Source: Pseudomonadota bacterium (GTDB lineage Bacteria; Pseudomonadota; Alphaproteobacteria; Rhizobiales; Xanthobacteraceae). Taken from it: 64,000 nt of DNA. The DNA is taken from positions 1 through 64,000 of the forward strand of contig JAFAGM010000064.1 of NCBI GenBank assembly GCA_023422775.1, written 5' to 3'. How positions within the stretch are numbered: position 1 is the first letter of the stretch; every line of letters starts with the position of its first letter. Both the position numbers and the translations under genes were made by a program. A model generated the notes under the pieces. It had not been told where the DNA came from, did no database searches, and saw nothing but the letters and a program-made list of their open reading frames with translations. Of this stretch, positions 1-6,582 are shown piece after piece.

Positions 1-269
1 TTGTGCGCGAGCAGCGTCGATGGGGTCTTGGTGTCGACCGCGAGCACGCCCTTCTTTCGCTCGTCGGCGAAATACGGCTGCAGCTTTGCCCAGACGGCCA
101 TTGTGCGCTGCGATGGCCCGGCGAGAAAGTCCTCGTTCCCGGTGTAGGGCCTGGCGTTCCGGACGATGAAATCGCGAACGTTGATGGATGTGCTCCAATC
201 GCCGGGCCGAAAGCCGTTCCAGCAATCGCCCGAACCTGCTTCCTGCTTAAGCGCTGCGCTTCCCTTCAT
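1..269 (-). CDS. pflB: Pyruvate formate-lyase (formate acetyltransferase), N-terminal part, cut by window edge
   Basis: Reading the minus strand from an ATG at 269 gives an open frame of 89 residues that runs off the left edge. It contains WNGFRPGDW, INVRDFIVRN, RPYTGNEDFLAGPSQRT and DTKTPSTLLAH, which match the N-terminus of PflB proteins (E. coli has a similar WEGF..GNW / VNVRDFIQKNYTPYEGDESFLAG stretch). The enzyme is a glycyl-radical enzyme that converts pyruvate and CoA to acetyl-CoA and formate under anoxia; the catalytic cysteines and the radical glycine lie outside the window. A GGAGA ribosome-binding site sits 6 bases before the start. An FNR/FixK-type box about 110 bases upstream fits oxygen-controlled expression. 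Family identity is fairly sure from the N-terminal motifs alone. Confidence 0.85.
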   Translation of the reverse strand, partial: MKGSAALKQEAGSGDCWNGFRPGDWSTSINVRDFIVRNARPYTGNEDFLAGPSQRTMAVWAKLQPYFADERKKGVLAVDTKTPSTLLAH

Positions 270-601
270 GATGCGTCTCCGAGCGGTGCTACCAGGGGTG
301 TTGCGGCGCATCTCCACGGATCACTCCGGATTTGCGGCGCGTGAGCAACCGCCAGCATCCTCGCGCTTGATTGCAGACCATTGATGTATGTCAAACAAGG
401 TTGAACATTTCGGGCCGCCAACCCGAGCACGTTGGTCGGCCGTGTGACGAAGGTGAAGCCAAGCAATATGTCGCATCGGCCGCCTTCATCGTCTTCGCCG
501 GATTAATTTGACAATCATTGGGCGCGGCGCATTGATACGCGCATCCTCCGGCAGCGGGTGGGGTACCCGTCAGAACTGGGGGTCATCGCAGGGAGGTATC
601 A
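270..601. other. Divergent intergenic region between pflB and the sugar dehydrogenase gene
   Basis: No coding sequence with a convincing start or known family is seen in either direction. The region separates the divergent pflB (minus) and sorbosone-type dehydrogenase (plus) genes and holds the FNR/FixK-type inverted repeat at 381-394. The stretch just before 602 carries a clear GGAGG ribosome-binding site for the plus-strand gene. Confidence 0.6.
381..394. promoter_or_regulatory. FNR/FixK-type binding site
   Basis: The 14-base sequence TTGATGTATGTCAA is an inverted repeat (TTGA-N6-TCAA) differing at one position from the FNR/FixK consensus TTGAT-N4-ATCAA. Its centre lies about 118 bases upstream of the pflB ATG, a plausible distance for an activator site in front of a leader. 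In rhizobia such boxes are bound by FixK-type regulators under low oxygen. It could also serve the divergent gene at 602, which is farther away (about 214 bases). The assignment to pflB is inference. Confidence 0.6.
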
Positions 602-1876
602 ATGAATCTTCGCTTGAAGACGGCGGCGGCATTTCTGTCGCTGGCCGCATTGCCGGCTGCTGCACAGCAGCAACCCCCGTCACCCGCACCGAGCGCACTC
701 GAGACGCTCGGTGCCATGCGTCCAACCGGCAGCACCGCCGAATGGCCGGAAGTCCCGCAGACCGGGGCGAAGGCGGACAAGGTCAGAGAGAACCTGAAGA
801 AGATCAAACTGCCTGAAGGATTCCAGATATCGCTCTACGCGCTGGTGCCGGATGCACGTCATATTTCGGTAGGTCCTCAGGGCGTCGCAACCTTCGTCGG
901 CACGCGCAAATCCAAGGTCTGGGTGGTGACCGACCGTGCGCGCGGCGGCGTCGGCGACGAGGTAAAGGAGTTTGCGCCGACCTTGCCGAAGAAGATTCCC
1001 AATGGACCGTGCTTCTCGAAAGACGGCTTTCTCTACATTGCAGAGCAAAATCGCGTGCTGGAATATCCCGCAGCGGAGTTCTTCTACGAGAGCCCGGATG
1101 TCGTCGCCAGCGTCGTCGTTCCCGAAGGCCAGCTGATTCCGAAAGCGGAAGAGAGCTACAACCACACTGCGCGCGTCTGTCGCGTCGGTCCGGACAACAA
1201 GCTCTATATCCAGCTCGGCCAGCCCTACAACGTGCCGACCAAGGAAAAGAACGATCTGTACCGCAAGCTCGGCATCGGCGGGATCATCCGCATGGATCGC
1301 GACGGCAAGAACCGCGAGGTCTACGCGACTGGCTTGCGCAATCCCGTCGGCATGGATTTCAACCCGAAGGACAGGTCGCTGTGGACCAACGACAACCAGG
1401 TCGACGGCATGGGCGACGACCAGCCGCCCGGCGAACTGAACCGCATCGCCAGCGCGGGGCTCGACTTCGGCTTCCCGTGGTATGGCGGCGGCAAGGTCCG
1501 CACCAACGAGTACAAGAACGATACGCCGCCCGCCAACGCGGTCTTCCCCCAGGTGGAGCAGACTGCCCATGCCGCCGATCTCGGCCTGATCTTCTACACC
1601 GGCACGATGTTCCCGGCGAAATATCGCGGCGCCATCTTCTCGACGCAGCACGGCTCTTGGAATCGGACCGTGCCGGTCGGTGCGCGGCTGATGGTCACGT
1701 ACCTCAAGGATGACGGCAACGTGGCGGGAAAGTCCGAGCCATTCGCCGAAGGATGGAATGAAAACGGCTATTACCTTGGCCGTCCCGTGGACGTCGCGCA
1801 ACTCCCCGATGGATCGCTGCTGGTGTCGGACGATCTCGTCGGCGCGCTGTATCGCATCTCGTATGAGGGCAAGTAG
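602..1876 (+). CDS. PQQ-type sugar / L-sorbosone dehydrogenase family protein, secreted
   Basis: The 424-residue protein begins with a Sec signal peptide (about residues 1-21, ending AALPAAAQ) and continues as a six-bladed propeller of the soluble glucose/sorbosone dehydrogenase type. Family motifs seen are HTARVCRVGPDNKLYIQLG, GLRNPVGMDFNP, LWTNDNQVDGMGDD, GELNRI, HGSWNR and GRPVDVAQLPDGSLLVSDD near the C-terminus. Members oxidise sugars or sugar aldehydes in the periplasm, usually with PQQ, passing electrons to cytochromes; the actual substrate cannot be told here. A small c-type cytochrome follows 84 bases downstream on the same strand and is a plausible electron acceptor. The start at 602 has a strong GGGAGG site 6-8 bases upstream. 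Confidence 0.85.
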   Translation: MNLRLKTAAAFLSLAALPAAAQQQPPSPAPSALETLGAMRPTGSTAEWPEVPQTGAKADKVRENLKKIKLPEGFQISLYALVPDARHISVGPQGVATFVGTRKSKVWVVTDRARGGVGDEVKEFAPTLPKKIPNGPCFSKDGFLYIAEQNRVLEYPAAEFFYESPDVVASVVVPEGQLIPKAEESYNHTARVCRVGPDNKLYIQLGQPYNVPTKEKNDLYRKLGIGGIIRMDRDGKNREVYATGLRNPVGMDFNPKDRSLWTNDNQVDGMGDDQPPGELNRIASAGLDFGFPWYGGGKVRTNEYKNDTPPANAVFPQVEQTAHAADLGLIFYTGTMFPAKYRGAIFSTQHGSWNRTVPVGARLMVTYLKDDGNVAGKSEPFAEGWNENGYYLGRPVDVAQLPDGSLLVSDDLVGALYRISYEGK

Positions 1877-1960
1877 GCTCTCATGCAGACTCTGATGATC
1901 GGGATGGTCCGGCAAGGGCCATCCCGATCCATCGCCGTCCAAACACGCAAAAGGCCCAGG

Positions 1961-2323
1961 ATGAAGTCCACGCTTTCACGGACGGCAATGATGGTTGCCG
2001 GATTGCTCGTGCCGGCAGCGCTTCTGCTGATCGGCAGCGGCAGCGCGAGCCATGCCGGCGACGTCAAGGCCGGCCGCGCCAAGGCGATGATGTGCCAGGC
2101 CTGTCATGGCCTCGACGGCCTCGCGATAACGCCCGACGCGCCGAATATCGCCGGCCAGACCGAGCCCTACCTGACAATCCAGATGCAGGCGTTCAAGACC
2201 GGCGTGCGAAAGAATGACGCGATGTCGGTCGTGATGCCGCCATTGTCCGATGCCGACATCGAGGATCTCGCGGCCTATTATTCGGCAATCGAGATCAAGA
2301 TCGTGAAGGTGCCGGGCGAGTAG
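1961..2323 (+). CDS. Small class I cytochrome c, periplasmic
   Basis: A 120-residue protein with an N-terminal signal or anchor (MVAGLLVPAALLLIGSGSAS) and a single heme-binding motif CQACH near residue 45, followed by NIAGQ and a conserved methionine region (VVMPPLSDADIEDLAAYYS) that would supply the second axial ligand. It resembles the c-type cytochromes encoded next to PQQ or molybdenum dehydrogenases. The start at 1961 is chosen because the hydrophobic signal begins there; an in-frame ATG at 1883 would add 26 unlikely residues. It probably forms a transcription unit with the dehydrogenase upstream. Confidence 0.85.
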   Translation: MKSTLSRTAMMVAGLLVPAALLLIGSGSASHAGDVKAGRAKAMMCQACHGLDGLAITPDAPNIAGQTEPYLTIQMQAFKTGVRKNDAMSVVMPPLSDADIEDLAAYYSAIEIKIVKVPGE

Positions 2324-2494
2324 GCGGAAGGTTACGACGGCGGACGCCGCGTCTGGAAAGGCCGGCTATCGCGTCAATTCGGGAAGAAGTCCCGCCGAAT
2401 TCGAGATTGCTTCCCTTTGACGGCGCGCGATGCGGCGATACGATCGCGTTTGCTACTTTCCGCTTTGCGCAGGAAAGTGTCTGTAACCGCACTT

Positions 2495-2525
2495 GACCCC
2501 GCTCTCTCCCGAGGGCGGGGTCTTT
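2495..2525 (+). terminator. Rho-independent terminator
   Basis: GACCCCGC at 2495-2502 pairs with GCGGGGTC at 2515-2522, an 8-bp perfect stem followed by TTTCT. It lies about 170 bases after the cytochrome gene and just before the convergent alcohol dehydrogenase gene, so it most likely ends the plus-strand dehydrogenase-cytochrome transcript. Confidence 0.7.
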
Positions 2526-2560
2526 CTATGCCGGTTGGGTAACGATGGCCTTGCGCCGCT

Positions 2561-3619
2561 TCAGTTCTTCAGCACGATACGCCCGACGACCTTGCCGGCG
2601 CGCAGTTCGTCGATCCACTTCTGCACGTCGGCCATCGGCTCCTCCTTCATCGGCGTCGGCTTGATCTTGCCGGCACGGGCGAGTGCCATCAATTCCTTGG
2701 CCTCGGCGAGCGTGCCGACCATGAATCCCTCGATGGTCATGCGCTTGTAGACCCACTGCACCATCGGCAGGCTGAAACTGCCGCCCATCAGGCCGGAGAC
2801 CACGATCTTGCCGCCGCGCGCCAGCACCGACACGGCGAAGGCCATCGATTTTTCGTTACCGGCGAAATCGACGACCTCGTCAAAACCGCCTTCGGTTTCC
2901 TTGAGGATGCGCCTGACGATTTCCGGCTCGGCCGGATCGTAGGCGACAGCGGCCCCATTCTTGAGCGCGGTTTCGCGCGCGGCGGGGCTGAGATCGGCGA
3001 CCGTAATCGGCTGCTTGAACATCGCCTGCGCGAACGCAAGCCCCATCATGCCGACACCGCCGAGGCCGATCAGCAGCAGGTTGCGCTGCCGCGGCCGGTC
3101 GACCAGCCGCTTCAGCGCGCCGTAGGCGGTGACGCCCGAGCACATCAACGTCGCCGCCTGGTTGACGGGGAGGGGATCGTAATCCAGCAGGTATTTCGCG
3201 TCCGGCACCAGCACGTGGCTGGCAAAGCCGCCGTCGATCGAGACGCCGAGGAAGCGCTGCTTGACGCAGAGGTTCTCGTCGCCGTTGGCGCAATCGCGGC
3301 ACTGGCCGCAGCCGATCCAGGGGAATACCGCCTGCTTCTTTCCGATCAGGTCCTTCGGCGCATCGGGACCAACCTCGTCGACGACGCCGGCGATCTCGTG
3401 GCCGAGCGTGAACGGCAGCGTCATACCGCGCGTGGTGTCGAGCTTCTTGCCGCCACCGAGATCGGCATAGCCGTCCTGGATGTGCAGGTCGGAGTGGCAC
3501 AGCCCGCAGCGTTCGATGCGGACGAGGACTTCCCGGCCCTGCGGCTTGGGCGCGTCGATGATGGTTTCGCACAATGGCGCATCGAATTTGACGAGGGATT
3601 GGCGGACCATTCGTGCCAT
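2561..3619 (-). CDS. Zinc-dependent alcohol dehydrogenase (MDR superfamily)
   Basis: 352 residues of the medium-chain dehydrogenase/reductase family. The catalytic-zinc region is seen as CGLCHSDLH (about residues 38-46) and GHEIAGVVDEVG (about 73-84), the structural-zinc cysteines as CGQCRDCANGDENLC (about 104-118), and the nucleotide-binding Rossmann motif as GLGGVGMMGLAFAQ (about 184-197). It would oxidise an alcohol or reduce an aldehyde with NAD(P); substrate unknown. It starts 12 bases after rsmA, with a GGAG site between, so it is probably the last gene of the lptF-to-rsmA operon, although it has no functional link to it. Confidence 0.85.
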   Translation of the reverse strand: MARMVRQSLVKFDAPLCETIIDAPKPQGREVLVRIERCGLCHSDLHIQDGYADLGGGKKLDTTRGMTLPFTLGHEIAGVVDEVGPDAPKDLIGKKQAVFPWIGCGQCRDCANGDENLCVKQRFLGVSIDGGFASHVLVPDAKYLLDYDPLPVNQAATLMCSGVTAYGALKRLVDRPRQRNLLLIGLGGVGMMGLAFAQAMFKQPITVADLSPAARETALKNGAAVAYDPAEPEIVRRILKETEGGFDEVVDFAGNEKSMAFAVSVLARGGKIVVSGLMGGSFSLPMVQWVYKRMTIEGFMVGTLAEAKELMALARAGKIKPTPMKEEPMADVQKWIDELRAGKVVGRIVLKN

Positions 3620-3631
3620 GGCGTCTACTCC

Positions 3632-4498
3632 TTAAACGACGTTTGATTTTGCATTGCGTATATCGGTCAATTCACGGGCCATGGCAACAAAGCCGGAAAT
3701 GGGGATTGTTTCGGCCCGGCGGGTCGCATCTACCCCGGCGGCCGCGGCCAGCCGGGCCGGATCGACCGACAGCGACTTGAGGCTCTGCCGCAGCATTTTC
3801 CGGCGCTGGCCGAAGGCTGCGGCTGCCACCTGTTCGAGGGCGCGGCGATCGCACGGCTCTGGCGCAGCACGCGGCACCAGCCGCACGACCGAAGAGGTGA
3901 CCTTGGGCTGCGGCACGAAGGCGGCCGGCGAAATGTCGAACAGGATCCTGGTCTCGGCGCGCCAGTTGGCGAGCACCGCGAGCCGGCCGTATGCCTCGTC
4001 GTTCTCCCCGGCGACGATGCGCTCGGCGACCTCGCGCTGAAACATCAGCACCATCATGTCGTACCAGGGCGGCCACGGCTCGATCGAGAGCCAGTCGACC
4101 AACAATTGCGTGGCGATATTGTAGGGCAGGTTGGCGACGATCTTTGCCCTTTCGCCGCCGAGCATCGGGCGCGGATCGAAGCGCTGCGCGTCGGCGTGGA
4201 CGACCTCCAGCCGGCCGGGGTAACGCCTTGCGATATAGTCGAGCGGCGCCAGCGCGCGCTCGTCGCGTTCGACGGCGATGACGCGCCTGGCGCCCAGCGC
4301 CAGCAGCGCGCGCGTCAGCCCGCCGGGGCCGGGGCCAACCTCGATCACGGTGGTATCTTCCAGCGGGCCGGCGGCGCGCGCGATGCGCGCGGTGAGGTTG
4401 AGGTCGAGCAGGAAATTCTGGCCGAGCGATTTGCGCGCCGACAGGGAGTGTTCGCGAATGACGTCGCGCAGTGGCGGCAGGTCGTCGATCGCGCTCAT
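3632..4498 (-). CDS. rsmA: 16S rRNA (adenine1518/1519-N6)-dimethyltransferase
   Basis: 288 residues. The protein starts MSAIDDLPPLRDVIREH, followed by the family signature KSLGQNFL, the SAM-binding motif EVGPGPGGLT, the acidic VERDE, and the catalytic NLPYNIAT. RsmA/KsgA dimethylates two adjacent adenines in helix 45 of 16S rRNA late in small-subunit assembly. The start at 4498 overlaps the pdxA stop by ATGA, so the two are translationally coupled, as in the classical pdxA-ksgA arrangement. Upstream in-frame codons belong to the pdxA region read in another frame and are rejected as coding for this protein. Confidence 0.96.
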   Translation of the reverse strand: MSAIDDLPPLRDVIREHSLSARKSLGQNFLLDLNLTARIARAAGPLEDTTVIEVGPGPGGLTRALLALGARRVIAVERDERALAPLDYIARRYPGRLEVVHADAQRFDPRPMLGGERAKIVANLPYNIATQLLVDWLSIEPWPPWYDMMVLMFQREVAERIVAGENDEAYGRLAVLANWRAETRILFDISPAAFVPQPKVTSSVVRLVPRAAPEPCDRRALEQVAAAAFGQRRKMLRQSLKSLSVDPARLAAAAGVDATRRAETIPISGFVAMARELTDIRNAKSNVV

Positions 4499-5499
4499 GA
4501 ATGATCTGTCGCCGCCATGCGTGCGGCGAGCCGCAGCGCCGCGACGAGGCTCGATGGATTGGCCTTGCCGGAACCGGCAATGTCGAAGGCCGTGCCGTGA
4601 TCCGGCGAGGTGCGGATGAACGGCAATCCCAGCGTGACGTTGACGGCGTCCTCGAACGCGATCGTCTTGATCGGGATCAGCGCCTGGTCGTGATACATGC
4701 AGATGGCGCAGTCGTAGGTCTTGCGCGCCGCGGCGTGGAACATGGTATCGGCCGGCAATGGCCCGCGAGCATCGATCCCTTCCGCACGCAGCGCTTCGAC
4801 CGCCGGCGCCACGATTTCGATGTCTTCGCCGCCGAGCGAACCATCTTCGCCGGCATGCGGGTTGAGGCCCGATACCGCAAGCCGTGGACGGGCAAGACCG
4901 AAACGGGCCGCCAGATCCGCAACGGCAATCCGCGCTGTAGACACGATCAGGTCGGTCGAGAGCTCGGCGAGCGCCTCGCGCAGCGAAAGATGGATGGTCA
5001 CGGGAACGACGGCGAGCTCCGGCGACCACAGCATCATCACCGGCTGGAGCGGCCGTCCGCCACCGGCCGCAAGCTCGGCGAGAAACTCGGTGTGGCCGGG
5101 ATGACGGAAGCCGGCGCGGTAGAGCACGCTCTTGGCGATCGGGTTGGTGACGACGGCGCCTGCTCTGCCCGTCCTGACGTGATCGACCGCATGACGGATC
5201 GAGGCGAGGGCGGCGCTGGCGCTGGTCTCGTCAGGCTGTGCGGGACGCGCAGTCGCGATTTCGCCGGTTGCGACCACAGGCAAGGTTTTTGCAAATGCCG
5301 CGTCCGCATCTTCCGGTGTGGCGTCGGCGAGTTCGACCTTCAGTCCAAGGGTTTTCGCGCGCCCGGCGAAGAAGGCGCGATCGCCCAGCAAATAGAACGG
5401 CGGGAGATCAAGCTCGCGGCGGCGCAGCCACGCCGCGATGGCGATATCGGGGCCTATGCCCGCAGGTTCGCCGGAGGTCAGCGCGAGGGGCTTTGCCAT
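4495..5499 (-). CDS. pdxA: 4-hydroxythreonine-4-phosphate dehydrogenase (PLP biosynthesis)
   Basis: 334 residues starting MAKPLALTSGEPAGIGPDI, the typical PdxA start. Other family segments are the metal-binding HPGHTEFLA and MYHDQALIPIK, plus FIRTSPDHGTAFDIAG. The enzyme oxidises 4-phosphohydroxy-L-threonine in the DXP-dependent route to pyridoxal 5'-phosphate. It starts 3 bases after the upstream surA-like gene and overlaps rsmA at its end. Length matches the family. Confidence 0.96.
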   Translation of the reverse strand: MAKPLALTSGEPAGIGPDIAIAAWLRRRELDLPPFYLLGDRAFFAGRAKTLGLKVELADATPEDADAAFAKTLPVVATGEIATARPAQPDETSASAALASIRHAVDHVRTGRAGAVVTNPIAKSVLYRAGFRHPGHTEFLAELAAGGGRPLQPVMMLWSPELAVVPVTIHLSLREALAELSTDLIVSTARIAVADLAARFGLARPRLAVSGLNPHAGEDGSLGGEDIEIVAPAVEALRAEGIDARGPLPADTMFHAAARKTYDCAICMYHDQALIPIKTIAFEDAVNVTLGLPFIRTSPDHGTAFDIAGSGKANPSSLVAALRLAARMAATDHS

Positions 5500-5502
5500 C
5501 GA

Positions 5503-6510
5503 TCAGCGACATTCGATCATGGCGGCTCTTCGGATGTCGGCCAGGTAGGCTTTCGATTTCGCCTCGTATTTCTGGGCGTACATCTTTTCCCGGATTTCCC
5601 GCCGCTTCGGCGTATCGACCTTGGTCGGCTTTCGCTCGCAGAGGGCAACCATCTCCACGCCCTGCTTGGTGATCTCGGGCGGGGTCAGATGACCGATCGG
5701 CGTCTTGTCCAGCAATTCGCGAAGCGGCCCGGGGATATCGGCCGAAGTCTTGACGACAGGCGAGCGGATCGCGGCATTCGGCATCGACTTGAAATAGGAG
5801 TTGGCCTGCTCGCAGCTCTGTATGCGTTCGCGCAAGGATTCAGCCTCCTTGCGCCGCGCGTCGATCGATGTGGATGCCGAACCGCGGGGCACGATCAGCA
5901 CGATCGGCTGCATCTTGTATTCGAACGCTTCCGCCTGGCCGGCGTCGCCGCTTTCCTTTGCGGCGGCGGCAACGTCTTTCTCGCCGACCTGAAGGCTCTC
6001 CTTGTACCGGCCACGTACCAGGCTGGTCCAGACCATGTCCGCCCTCAGACGAGCCTTCAGGGTTTCCGGCCGGACACCCTGAGCCTCCAGCGACTTGGCC
6101 AACTGGTCGGGCGAGAGCCGCATTCGCTGGCCCATTCCCGCAAAGGCTTGATCGATATCGCTCGCGGACGGATCGACGCCGAACCTCTTGGCCTCCTTGA
6201 TCTTTACCTTTTCGTTGGTCAGCTCCTCGATCACTTCCTGCCGCGGCGTCCGCTTGCGCGTGGTCAGGAAGTTGAGCTTGGTGCGCTGCTCTATATCCAG
6301 GTTGGTGATGGGTTCGCCGTTGACCATGCACGCCACGGACTGCGCCTGCAGCGGGGATACGGCGCCAGCCAGCATCGCGGCTGCCATGGCGCCGCCAGCG
6401 ATCAGGAACCTGACGCCGGCGACGAGAGACCTGAAACGGGCGATCAGAAGACTGACGCAGGCGATCAGAAGACTGACGCAGGGATGACAGGGAAGCTTGG
6501 TGATCGTCAT
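5503..6510 (-). CDS. surA: SurA-type periplasmic chaperone / peptidyl-prolyl isomerase
   Basis: 335 residues with an unusually long hydrophobic N-terminus (residues about 10-56) made partly of near-repeats (SLLIACVSLLIARFRSLVAG) encoded by a 21-bp duplication. The mature part starts near SVACMVNGEPITNLDIEQR, the SurA_N signature, and includes a helical chaperone region and a degenerate parvulin-like region (PPEITKQGVEMVALCERKP). SurA escorts outer-membrane proteins, including LptD, across the periplasm, which fits its place directly after lptD. An alternative start at MAAAMLAGAV (about residue 42) would give a short signal peptide; I cannot choose from sequence alone. The family call rests on motif and gene order. 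Confidence 0.8.
   Translation of the reverse strand: MTITKLPCHPCVSLLIACVSLLIARFRSLVAGVRFLIAGGAMAAAMLAGAVSPLQAQSVACMVNGEPITNLDIEQRTKLNFLTTRKRTPRQEVIEELTNEKVKIKEAKRFGVDPSASDIDQAFAGMGQRMRLSPDQLAKSLEAQGVRPETLKARLRADMVWTSLVRGRYKESLQVGEKDVAAAAKESGDAGQAEAFEYKMQPIVLIVPRGSASTSIDARRKEAESLRERIQSCEQANSYFKSMPNAAIRSPVVKTSADIPGPLRELLDKTPIGHLTPPEITKQGVEMVALCERKPTKVDTPKRREIREKMYAQKYEAKSKAYLADIRRAAMIECR
6439..6480. repeat. Two perfect tandem copies of a 21-bp unit inside the surA-like signal region
   Basis: The unit GGCGATCAGAAGACTGACGCA occurs at 6439-6459 and again at 6460-6480 without a mismatch, with a weaker third copy just before. Because 21 is a multiple of three the duplication keeps frame and encodes repeated SLLIACV-like heptads in the hydrophobic N-terminus. 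Confidence 0.9.
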
Positions 6511-6582
6511 GTCATGTGGGCCGTATCAACCAATTCGTACCGCAATGCTGTGGGGGACCTTCGGCAGGGTCCGGGCTTCTTG

